Assembly: GCA_002295635.1 (NCBI GenBank)
Contig: DBHK01000020.1
Location: 9,785 to 73,784, forward strand
Length of the DNA stretch: 64,000 nt
Direction: 5' to 3'
Origin: UBA830 sp002295635
Lineage (GTDB): Bacteria; Pseudomonadota; Alphaproteobacteria; MPNO01; UBA830
Shown here: positions 18,852 through 26,852 of the stretch, one piece after another
Layout: the number at the start of each line of letters is the position of its first letter
Position numbering within the stretch: the stretch's first letter is position 1
The notes under the pieces: generated by a model
Databases searched by the model: none
What the model saw: the letters and a program-made list of their open reading frames with translations, nothing else
What the model was told of the DNA's origin: nothing
Program-made: the position numbers and the translations under genes

Positions 18852-19297
18852 TTTTTCGTGTTTCCTTTCCACTGACCCGATTTACGAAGTGCCTCGGCGA
18901 CCTCAGGCGGCATGTAGTTTTCGTCGTGCTTGGCCAATACCTCGTCTGCATGAAATCGGCCGTCTGATTTCATACGACCCTCAACAACTACACCCTGGCC
19001 TTCTCGAAATAGATCCGGCATGATGCCCCGATACGCGACACGGACTTCGTTGGTTAGGTCGGTAATGGCAAAATTGTGTGTCAGTCCGTCTGCTGCTTTG
19101 TGCCAGCTTTCGGGCTTTACCAGCCCACCAACCCTAAGCCGCCGGTCAGCGCTCAACTCCGTGTTAGAGGCTATATCCGTTGGGCTATGGAAAAATACGA
19201 TATTGTCTTCAAAAGCGGTAAGTACAAGGGCTGTGGCTGTAGCGAGCAATAGCCCACCCACCAGGACCACCATCAGACGGCGGCGTTTCCGCGTCAC
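18848..19297 (-). CDS. ccmE: Heme chaperone CcmE
   Basis: Periplasmic membrane-anchored protein that carries heme covalently from CcmABCD to CcmF/H, 149 residues. N-terminal TRKRRRLMVVLVGGLLLATA is the expected charged start and helix; the OB-fold follows (LRVGGLVKPESW), and the heme-binding histidine lies in the conserved HDENYMPPEV motif near residue 129. Overlaps ccmD and ccmF by 4 bases on each side. Confidence 0.95.
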   Translation of the reverse strand: MTRKRRRLMVVLVGGLLLATATALVLTAFEDNIVFFHSPTDIASNTELSADRRLRVGGLVKPESWHKAADGLTHNFAITDLTNEVRVAYRGIMPDLFREGQGVVVEGRMKSDGRFHADEVLAKHDENYMPPEVAEALRKSGQWKGNTKK

Positions 19298-19488
19298 GTG
19301 TTATCCCCAGATGGTTCTTCGCTCCTTCGTCGACGGGGTGAAGCGGATTCCAACTCTGCTAGTTGGCGTTCCAATGCCCACATCTTACGAACACTGGTGA
19401 ATATCAGAATGCCAAGAAAAAAGACCGCAATCCCCCATGCTGGCCAGACGTAGGCTCCATATCCACCCATATTTAAAAATTCATTCAT
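19294..19488 (-). CDS. ccmD: Heme exporter protein CcmD
   Basis: A 64-residue single-helix protein that helps release holo-CcmE from CcmABC. The start MNEFLNMGGYGAYVWPAWGI followed by a helix and a charged tail (VRKMWALERQLAELES) is the CcmD pattern. Normally ccmC and ccmD touch; here 166 bases separate them (see findings). Overlaps ccmE by four bases. Confidence 0.92.
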   Translation of the reverse strand: MNEFLNMGGYGAYVWPAWGIAVFFLGILIFTSVRKMWALERQLAELESASPRRRRSEEPSGDNT

Positions 19489-19654
19489 TATCCCGTTTGC
19501 TCTTGGTCAGCTGAAGCATTCCTGAGAAGAAGAACGCTCAATTCTTCGTAAAGGTACCCAGAGAAACTTTCCGACCCTGCTCTGATTATCCACTGAACTC
19601 ACCCTCTCTCCATACAGATATAGATCTCAGATTATCCGTAGGCTAGTTCTGAGA

Positions 19655-20392
19655 TTATTCACCGCTAGACTCGGCATGAATACGCACCGCGCGGAGAGCG
19701 TTGATCCGTCGCGTTGCTAGTTCGGCCCTAATCCGGATGATCAAAAGTGTGAAGAACAGTGTCGTCATCCCAAATGCCATTAGTAACAGAGGGATAAGCA
19801 TTGAGCTGTGTATTGACGGCATGCCGATCTTGGTGACACTAGCGGGCTGATGTAATGTGTTCCACCAGTCGACCGAGAATTTGATAATTGGTAAGTTAAT
19901 GCCGCCGATCAGCGCGAGGATGGCGGATGCCTTTTCTCCCCGCGCCGCGTCGTCGAAGGCGTTCGCTAAAGCGATAAACCCGAGATAGAGAAAGAGTAGG
20001 ATCAGGACTGAGGTGAGGCGCGCATCCCATACCCACCAGGTACCCCACATTGGTTTTCCCCAAAGAGATCCGGTAGTTAGGCAGATGACTGTGAAACACG
20101 CACCGATCGGAGCCGCAGCAAGTGCACTTATATGGGCTACCGGATGTTTCCAAATAAGTCCGACCGCGCTGGCTATGACAACGAAAGCATAGGTGAACAT
20201 TGCCATCCAAGCAGCCGGTACATGAACGTACATGATTCGGACTGTTTGCCCCTGCTGATAGTCGGGTGGTGATGCGGCAAAGGCGTAGTAAACACCAAAA
20301 CCAATCAAAACGACGGTGCTGACCAACAAATAGGGGAGGAATGCGTTTGCGATTTTGAGAAAGCGGGTCGGATTAGCGTATTTCTGAAACAT
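19655..20392 (-). CDS. ccmC: Heme exporter protein CcmC
   Basis: Membrane protein that presents heme to CcmE, 245 residues with six predicted helices. The WWD domain is clear (WGTWWVWDARLTSVLILLF, around residue 120), with flanking histidines in VHVPAAW and IHSS. Gaps of 165 and 166 bases separate it from ccmB and ccmD, unlike the close packing elsewhere in the cluster. Confidence 0.95.
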   Translation of the reverse strand: MFQKYANPTRFLKIANAFLPYLLVSTVVLIGFGVYYAFAASPPDYQQGQTVRIMYVHVPAAWMAMFTYAFVVIASAVGLIWKHPVAHISALAAAPIGACFTVICLTTGSLWGKPMWGTWWVWDARLTSVLILLFLYLGFIALANAFDDAARGEKASAILALIGGINLPIIKFSVDWWNTLHQPASVTKIGMPSIHSSMLIPLLLMAFGMTTLFFTLLIIRIRAELATRRINALRAVRIHAESSGE

Positions 20393-20557
20393 TTCCTGAT
20401 TTTATTGCCTTTTTGCTACAGAGCAGAGCAGGGGTTATCACGATAATATGATTACCTCATATATTAAGTAGTATAAAAGCGATTTCACGAGACCTCTCTC
20501 CGGTATTTAACACAGAGTTGTAACTTCTCCTTCATCTATCGATGATTTATCCAGATG

Positions 20558-21223
20558 CTAATCCACGGCAAATTTAAGAGCGATAGAACATCCCCAGGGG
20601 CAAAGTACAAGGGAAGCAAGTAATAACCCACCAAGTAGCAATAACTGCTGAGTGACGGCGTATCCTCCGATCGACGCTTCTACAGCCCCAACGCCGAAAA
20701 TTAACACTGGGATGACAAGGGGGAGTACCAACAACGAGAATAAAACCCCACTTCTGCGTGAGCCTAACGTGAGAGCTGCCCCTAACGCTCCTATCAAACT
20801 GATGATAGCTGTTCCAAGAGCCATCGCTAAACTCAATGCTATATACCCATCCACGTTGAGATTTAGAATGATACCAATCATCGGAGCGGCCACCAAAAAA
20901 GGAAGTCCGGTCGTTAACCAATGTGCAATAATCTTCGCTAATGAGGTTACCCAGAGAGGTTGCGGCGCGACGACAAGTAGATCTAGCGTACCGTCTTCAA
21001 AATCATTCTGGAACAAGCGGTCAAACGATAGCATCGCCGATAAAAGCGCAGTAACCCAAAGGATTCCCGGCGCTATACGGGCTAAAAGGTTAGGCTCTGC
21101 TCCGACGCCGAACGGGAATAACGCAGCTGCAATGACGAAGAAAACGATCACCATAAGGGTGTCGCTTAATTGGCGAAGCGCGACGCGAATATCCCGCGCG
21201 ATAAGGGCGAAAAACGCGCTCAT
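20558..21223 (-). CDS. ccmB: Heme exporter protein CcmB
   Basis: Permease partner of CcmA, 221 residues with about six helices. The N-terminus MSAFFALIARDIRVALRQLS and the segment LSFDRLFQNDFEDGTLDLLV are diagnostic for CcmB. It overlaps ccmA by four bases (ATGA). CcmAB drives release of holo-CcmE with ATP rather than heme export. Confidence 0.95.
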   Translation of the reverse strand: MSAFFALIARDIRVALRQLSDTLMVIVFFVIAAALFPFGVGAEPNLLARIAPGILWVTALLSAMLSFDRLFQNDFEDGTLDLLVVAPQPLWVTSLAKIIAHWLTTGLPFLVAAPMIGIILNLNVDGYIALSLAMALGTAIISLIGALGAALTLGSRRSGVLFSLLVLPLVIPVLIFGVGAVEASIGGYAVTQQLLLLGGLLLASLVLCPWGCSIALKFAVD

Positions 21224-21897
21224 TCTTCGTCACCCGACGGTGATTCACTATCTAACGGGCCACTCCAAAGAGGTTTATTCCCGCCCGTGAAGACTGAGGT
21301 GTCAATTGTTGTGGCGCCTTCAATCTCAAGCGCAACATTAGTCGATAAGACAACTATGCCGCCGCCTGCTCGGTGATCGGCGATTGCAGCAACAAGTCTT
21401 TCCATCGCTCTTGTATCTAGCGATACTGTCGGCTCGTCAAGCAGCCACAGGGGCGCAGGCGACGCTAGCATTCGGGCCAGAGCCAATCGGCGGGTTTGGC
21501 CAGCAGATAACATGCGTGCGGGCAGATCGGCGAGGGCGGTAAGTCCGGTAAGATCAAGGGCGCGATCAATGTTTGGTGCTACTGGCCTCAGAGCACAGTG
21601 AAAAGTCAGGTTTTCCCTCACCGTCAAAGAGTATTTCACCGCATCACGATGCCCAACGTAGTGCATGTCGGCAAAATAAGTCTCCGGGTCTTCGGCGATC
21701 GGCGTTCCGCGCCAGGAAATCTGACCTTCTGCTGGTCGCGATATACCTGCCATAACGCGCAACAGACTGGATTTCCCGGACCCATTTGGGCCAGATAACA
21801 CCAGCGCCCCACCTGTCGTGACTGAGAAGTCGAGTTCGGCGAAGACGACACGTTCATTGCGAATACAGGTGAGTTCCGTGCCTGTGAAACCTTCCAT
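21220..21897 (-). CDS. ccmA: Heme exporter ATP-binding protein CcmA
   Basis: ATPase of the CcmABCD complex, 225 residues. Walker A GPNGSGKS at 36-43, signature LSAGQTRRLALARML, and Walker B LWLLDEPTVSLD are present; the signature variant with AGQ and the short length are typical of CcmA. First gene of the ccm cluster; its promoter should lie in the 355-base divergent gap shared with acnA. Confidence 0.95.
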   Translation of the reverse strand: MEGFTGTELTCIRNERVVFAELDFSVTTGGALVLSGPNGSGKSSLLRVMAGISRPAEGQISWRGTPIAEDPETYFADMHYVGHRDAVKYSLTVRENLTFHCALRPVAPNIDRALDLTGLTALADLPARMLSAGQTRRLALARMLASPAPLWLLDEPTVSLDTRAMERLVAAIADHRAGGGIVVLSTNVALEIEGATTIDTSVFTGGNKPLWSGPLDSESPSGDEE

Positions 21898-22252
21898 AAC
21901 AGACGAGATAACCTATAAAAGACCATTCGTCATCCAAGACTATTGATCTGTCACCTGGAAATAGCAGCGGCCGTTGACACGATCAGCGGCCACGGAGAAA
22001 TTCGATCTTTCCATTGGTTGGGCTTTCTAAGGAGACCACCGAGGGATACTGAATGATGTTTTTACGATATTGAGATCGAACAATAACGCTGATGCGGCAA
22101 TCTTATTAGTCTGGGTCTCAGAACCCGGCATTGGACCTTCTCCACACATAGCTTCGGCCATCGTCTGGTATTCCGTGCTGCCATGGACAGATCCGCTTTA
22201 ACCGCTATTGGATTCGGTGAAGTTTGCCGTTAGTTTCCCGCCCGAGAGGGGA
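21898..22252. other. Divergent intergenic region between ccmA and acnA
   Basis: This 355-base stretch must hold the promoters for both the ccm cluster (leftward) and acnA (rightward). I see no convincing coding frame, RNA structure or known operator in it. A possible in-frame start at 22208 would extend AcnA by 15 residues, but the GAGAGGGGA ribosome-binding site directly before 22253 favours the shorter form. Confidence 0.5.
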
Positions 22253-24958
22253 ATGAACGTGAGTGCTATTGGACAGGATACGCTAAAGGCCCGCCGTACT
22301 TTGGAAGTTGGCGGAAAATATTATGACTACTTTAGCCTGCATGCGGTATCCGATGCGGGCTACGGGGATATTTCCCGCCTTCCCTTCTCGCTGAAGGTTC
22401 TGTTGGAAAATCTTCTACGCTACGAAGACGGCCGATCGGTTTCGATCAGCGACATAGAGCGCGCTGCCAAATGGGTCGATACGCAGACCTCTGATCTCGA
22501 AATCGCCTATCGTCCTGCACGAATTCTGCTACAGGATTTTACGGGCGTTCCTGCGGTGGTTGATTTGGCTGCGATGCGCGATGCCATGGTGCAGCTTGGC
22601 GGCGATCCGCAGAAGATTAACCCACTGAACTCTGTCGACCTTGTGATCGACCATTCGGTGATGATTGATGAACACGGAACAGATGCCGCATTCGATCAAA
22701 ACGTCAAACTCGAATTTGAACGAAATAAGGAACGCTACGAATTTCTTAGCTGGGGCTCTAAGGCTTTTAACAATTTCCGTGTCGTGCCGCCTGGCACGGG
22801 TATCTGTCATCAGGTCAACTTGGAATATCTCTCGCAGACGGTCTGGGTAACACAGGACATATCGGGAAAAAAGATAGCGTATCCCGATACCGTTGTCGGC
22901 ACTGACAGTCATACTACTATGGTTAACGGCCTCGCTGTTCTTTCCTGGGGCGTTGGCGGAATAGAGGCCGAGGCTGCAATGCTTGGCCAACCGGTCTCGA
23001 TGCTTTTGCCGGAAGTCGTCGGTTTTAAGCTAACGGGTGAGATGAAAGAGGGTAACACCGCTACCGATTTGGTGCTGATGGTCACCCAGATGCTTCGTGC
23101 CGAGGGCGTTGTGGGCAAGTTTGTAGAATTCTACGGTCCCGGGCTGAGTGCCCTCTCGTTACCGGACCGGGCCACTATTGGCAACATGGCGCCCGAATAC
23201 GGCGCTACCTGCGGATTTTTCCCAATCGACCGGGAGACCTGCGATTACCTAAAATTCACTGGTCGCGATGATGATAGTGTCGAACTTGTCGAGACCTACG
23301 CCAAGGCACAGGGTATGTGGCGCGACGAGAATACACCCGACCCCGTGTTCACTGCGACGTTGGAACTCGATCTTGGCGACGTAGAACCTTCGCTCGCCGG
23401 TCCCAAACGCCCCCAGGACCGAGTGCTACTGTCCAGCGTGCCTAGTGCGGCGATCGATGCAATTTCAGATTATCGTGGCGCGATCCCGGCAGAAAAAGAC
23501 CAGCTAAACCGTGATCTAACCGACAATTTCGAGATAGAGGATGGCGATGTCGTGATCGCGGCGATTACCAGCTGCACTAATACTTCGAATCCGTCAGTTC
23601 TGGTAGGCGCTGGACTACTGGCCCGTAACGCGGTCGCTAGGGGACTTCGCGTAAAACCGTGGGTGAAGACCTCTCTAGCTCCCGGGAGCCAAGTAGTCAG
23701 GGATTATCTAAAGAAGGCGGAACTTCAGGAAGATCTAGATGCACTCGGTTTTAATATTGTCGGGTTCGGCTGCGCTACTTGCATCGGTAACTCTGGCCCG
23801 CTTCCCGAAAAGGTCGCGGCCCAGATTGATGAAAATGATCTGGTGGCCGGGGCCGTTTTATCCGGTAACCGCAACTTCGAAGGCCGGGTGCATCAGCAGG
23901 TACGGGCGAATTTTCTTGCTTCACCACCTTTAGTGGTAGCTTATGCCCTTGCTGGGTCATTAAAAATCAATCTTGCACAGGATCCCCTTGGTAACGATCC
24001 CGATGGCAACCCGGTCTACCTAAAGGACATCTGGCCGACCAATCGGGAAATTCATGATACCATGCGCGAGTGCCTGACCGCCGACATGTACCGGGCTCGC
24101 TACGATAATGTTTTCGAGGGACCGAAGGAATGGCAGTTAATTGATAGCGTTGGTTCCGAAACCTATGGGTGGCAGAGCGCGAGCACCTATGTGAAGTATC
24201 CGACTTTTTTTGAGGGGATGGAGAGGGAGCCCGGGGAAATTACTGATATTTATGGCGCACGGCCGCTGCTGATCCTCGCGGATTCTGTTACCACCGACCA
24301 CATCTCTCCGGCGGGTTCAATCCAGCAGGAAAGCCCGGCGGGCGAGTATCTCTTGGAACGTCAGATCCGACCGTCTCAGTTTAACTCATATGGTTCGAGG
24401 CGCGGTAATCATGAGGTAATGATGCGCGGAACCTTTGCCAATATACGTATCAGAAACGAGATGGTGCCGGGTGTCGAAGGTGGATTTACCAAGCACCAGC
24501 CATCAGGTGAGGAAATGCCAGTTTACGACGCGGCAATGAAATACGCAGCCGATGGCGTACCGTTGGTTATCGTTGGTGGAAAAGAATATGGAACCGGGTC
24601 CTCGCGCGATTGGGCAGCCAAGGGTACCACACTGCTTGGCGCCCGAGCTGTGATCGTAGAGAGCTTCGAACGTATCCACCGCTCCAACCTGATCGGGATG
24701 GGTGTACTACCTCTTCAGTTTACGGGTAGTGATACCCGCGAATCCTTAGGTCTCGATGGAACGGAGACATTCGATATTAAAGGTGTCGCTGATGGCCTTT
24801 TGCCACGGTCTGAACTCGATTGCACTATCCACCGCGCCGATGACTCCAGTATCAACATCAAGTTGCTTTGCCGAATCGATACGTTGGACGAACTCGACTA
24901 CTATAAACACGGTGGCATTTTGCAGTATGTGATCCGCAACATGCTCGAGGCAGCCTAG
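22253..24958 (+). CDS. acnA: Aconitate hydratase A
   Basis: TCA-cycle enzyme that isomerises citrate to isocitrate through a [4Fe-4S] cluster, 901 residues. Cluster ligands are in SCTNTSNPSV (about residue 440) and GCATCIGNSGPL (about 505). Other AcnA motifs: VVGTDSHTTMVNGLAVLSWG, and in the swivel domain KEYGTGSSRDWAAKGTTLLG and FERIHRSNLIGMGVLPLQF. Start at 22253 is set by a purine-rich Shine-Dalgarno (GAGAGGGGA). Monocistronic by appearance, followed by a terminator-like hairpin. An iron-sulfur enzyme, but no iron-responsive operator was recognised upstream. Confidence 0.96.
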   Translation: MNVSAIGQDTLKARRTLEVGGKYYDYFSLHAVSDAGYGDISRLPFSLKVLLENLLRYEDGRSVSISDIERAAKWVDTQTSDLEIAYRPARILLQDFTGVPAVVDLAAMRDAMVQLGGDPQKINPLNSVDLVIDHSVMIDEHGTDAAFDQNVKLEFERNKERYEFLSWGSKAFNNFRVVPPGTGICHQVNLEYLSQTVWVTQDISGKKIAYPDTVVGTDSHTTMVNGLAVLSWGVGGIEAEAAMLGQPVSMLLPEVVGFKLTGEMKEGNTATDLVLMVTQMLRAEGVVGKFVEFYGPGLSALSLPDRATIGNMAPEYGATCGFFPIDRETCDYLKFTGRDDDSVELVETYAKAQGMWRDENTPDPVFTATLELDLGDVEPSLAGPKRPQDRVLLSSVPSAAIDAISDYRGAIPAEKDQLNRDLTDNFEIEDGDVVIAAITSCTNTSNPSVLVGAGLLARNAVARGLRVKPWVKTSLAPGSQVVRDYLKKAELQEDLDALGFNIVGFGCATCIGNSGPLPEKVAAQIDENDLVAGAVLSGNRNFEGRVHQQVRANFLASPPLVVAYALAGSLKINLAQDPLGNDPDGNPVYLKDIWPTNREIHDTMRECLTADMYRARYDNVFEGPKEWQLIDSVGSETYGWQSASTYVKYPTFFEGMEREPGEITDIYGARPLLILADSVTTDHISPAGSIQQESPAGEYLLERQIRPSQFNSYGSRRGNHEVMMRGTFANIRIRNEMVPGVEGGFTKHQPSGEEMPVYDAAMKYAADGVPLVIVGGKEYGTGSSRDWAAKGTTLLGARAVIVESFERIHRSNLIGMGVLPLQFTGSDTRESLGLDGTETFDIKGVADGLLPRSELDCTIHRADDSSINIKLLCRIDTLDELDYYKHGGILQYVIRNMLEAA

Positions 24959-24960
24959 CT

Positions 24961-24983
24961 ACCTGTATTTCTCAGGTTTTTTT
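24961..24983 (+). terminator. Candidate intrinsic terminator after acnA
   Basis: ACCTG at 24961-24965 pairs with CAGGT at 24973-24977 around a seven-base loop, and the 3' arm runs into seven consecutive T residues (24977-24983). It starts two bases after the acnA stop codon. The stem is short, so termination may be partial. Confidence 0.5.
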
Positions 24984-25508
24984 CCGAAGTTTATCGTGGT
25001 TTCCCTCTCCTGAAAATTAATCTTCGATATCAGCCTTGAATCGAATATCAACGTTTTTTTTCTTTGGGGTATTTTAGGCAGTCCGCTGCCGAGACATAAT
25101 GAATTTGCCGGACCGGTTAAAATGATAACCAATAACGCACAATATACTAACCCAAAATTCGCCCAGAATGCCTGACGCTAACTTGCCAATTTCAAATCAA
25201 CCTAGGTCTCGAATAGGTCAGACACAGTCCACCTTTACGCCAAGAGATTCTATTCTTGGGCGCTATTTTTATCAGCTTGTCTTTCGATCAAACACGATGT
25301 GATTTCTGCGTGAACCGGACAAACGCTCCAACCACCGTGTTAAGCCGGCGTGAATATCGAGGCTGAAGTGGTCGTCATTTATATTGTCGAATTCCCTCAT
25401 AAGGGCTCTTGGAAGAGTTTCATTTTGGATCATGACAATGAGTTTGCCGCAAACTGACCAAATGGTAACTTTACAATTTTAAAAAAACAGAACAAAAATT
25501 TACCGTCC
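24984..25508. other. Long non-coding gap between acnA and the DMT transporter gene
   Basis: About 525 bases, A/T-richer than the flanking genes, with no open frame that looks like a protein and no RNA gene that I recognise. It presumably carries the promoter of the 25509 gene; the 40 bases before that start are A-rich without a clear Shine-Dalgarno. Confidence 0.4.
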
Positions 25509-26420
25509 ATGACCGATCAAGCAGACATTGACTCCAGGGGCCGCGAGGGCCTCGCCCATGTAATGATGATGGGCGCCGTATTAATCTTCGGCTTGAACTA
25601 CGTTGTTGGCCGTTGGGTTGCCGGGGACGTTCAGCCTTATATCCTTGGCTTTGTCCGCTGGACCTTTGGTACGCTGATCTTGCTGCCCTTCGCACTAACG
25701 CATCTCAAAGGCGACGCGGAACATATTAGAGCTAACTGGAAGCTGCTTTGTCTTGCCGGGTTTCTCATGCCGTTTATGGGTGCCGGAGTGACCTATGTGG
25801 CGCTTACGTATACCGAGGCTATAAACGGTGGCGTCATCCAGACCTCGATGCCCGTGATGATTGTACTATTGTCATGGCTGTTCCTTGGTGAGAGGACACG
25901 CGGGATACAGTGGGTTGGCATCGCAGTAGCCATTTTTGGTGTTCTGTATATCGTCGCACGGGCTGATCCGGCTACGCTGGTTGATCTGAACTTAAATGTC
26001 GGAGACATTATCCTAATCGCGTGTAATTTAGGTCTGGCTGGCTATGGTGTTGCCGTCAAACGCTTGCCCAGAGATTTTCATCCGCTATCTTTGATCACAA
26101 TCGTATGCGCGGTTGGTGCTGTATGCCATGTCCCGTTTTTCGTTTACGAGATCATGTCGGGAATTGCGGTGATATGGTCTGCCAAGGCATGGATTTCTCT
26201 TGGGTTCGTTGCGATTTTCCCGTCTGTCTGTGCAATTCTTCTTTGGAACAGTGCCATTGCACGGATCGGCCCCACTCGGGCTGGTTTTCATATGTATCTG
26301 GTGCCGGTTTACGCAGCGGTTTTTGCGATTCCCCTGCTCGGTGAAAACATTGGAGTTTTTCACATTGTCGGTGCGGTTCTGATCATCATTGGGGTGACAA
26401 TGTCGAGCCGGCGCTTCTGA
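25509..26420 (+). CDS. DMT-superfamily (EamA) transporter
   Basis: A 303-residue inner-membrane protein with about ten helices, made of two EamA repeats. Family marks include NYVVGRWVAGDVQPYILGFVRW in the first repeat and the RIGPTRAGFHMYLVPVYAAV and LGENIGVFHIVGAVLIIIGV blocks of the second. EamA proteins export amino acids, metabolites or drugs; the substrate cannot be assigned. No good Shine-Dalgarno precedes ATG 25509. A truncated oxidoreductase frame follows 25 bases downstream. Confidence 0.88.
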   Translation: MTDQADIDSRGREGLAHVMMMGAVLIFGLNYVVGRWVAGDVQPYILGFVRWTFGTLILLPFALTHLKGDAEHIRANWKLLCLAGFLMPFMGAGVTYVALTYTEAINGGVIQTSMPVMIVLLSWLFLGERTRGIQWVGIAVAIFGVLYIVARADPATLVDLNLNVGDIILIACNLGLAGYGVAVKRLPRDFHPLSLITIVCAVGAVCHVPFFVYEIMSGIAVIWSAKAWISLGFVAIFPSVCAILLWNSAIARIGPTRAGFHMYLVPVYAAVFAIPLLGENIGVFHIVGAVLIIIGVTMSSRRF

Positions 26421-26445
26421 CCGATAATTGTTAGGAGACTGATCA

Positions 26446-26745
26446 GTGCGGGCAATTCAATTTAAAGAGACCGGCAGTCCCGAAGTTCTACAGCTAGTCA
26501 ATCTAAAGGAGCTAATCGTTGGGGCCGTCGAAGTGCTGGTGAGTGCCACAGCCTTTGGAGTGGGTAAGCCCGATGAACTTCTGCGTGCTGGCGTATACAA
26601 ATGGATGCCGGACTTGCCAGCCGTAATCGGTAACGAAATGTCCGGGCACGTTGTTGCCGTCGGACCCGGTGTTAGCAATTTTGCCATTGGCCAGCCCGTC
26701 CTTGTCTTTGGAACCAGAGCTGGACTTCACGCTGAACTTACGTAA
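26446..26745 (+). pseudogene. Truncated zinc-type alcohol dehydrogenase/quinone oxidoreductase remnant
   Basis: A 99-residue frame that starts at a GTG preceded by TTAGGAGA, a good ribosome-binding site. It matches the N-terminal GroES-like domain of MDR-type NADPH:quinone oxidoreductases (MRAIQFKETGSPEVLQL; later NEMSGHVVAVGPGVSNFAIG). Full-length relatives have about 320-340 residues with a Rossmann domain; here the frame stops at TAA 26743 and no Rossmann sequence follows in any frame before polA. This looks like a deletion remnant, though a short protein could still be made. Confidence 0.7.
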
Positions 26746-26852
26746 GCGCCGGTGGATAATGAGACCCCGTAATTTTGGCCCAGGATTCTCGACTCCTGAC
26801 GTTGGTTTCTGCATTCTGTGAGTTAATAATCCTTTCGACGGGAAACCGCACA

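Noticed and set aside
20652..21290. 212-codon plus-strand open frame
   Set aside because: Antisense to ccmB and the start of ccmA, both of which are well supported.
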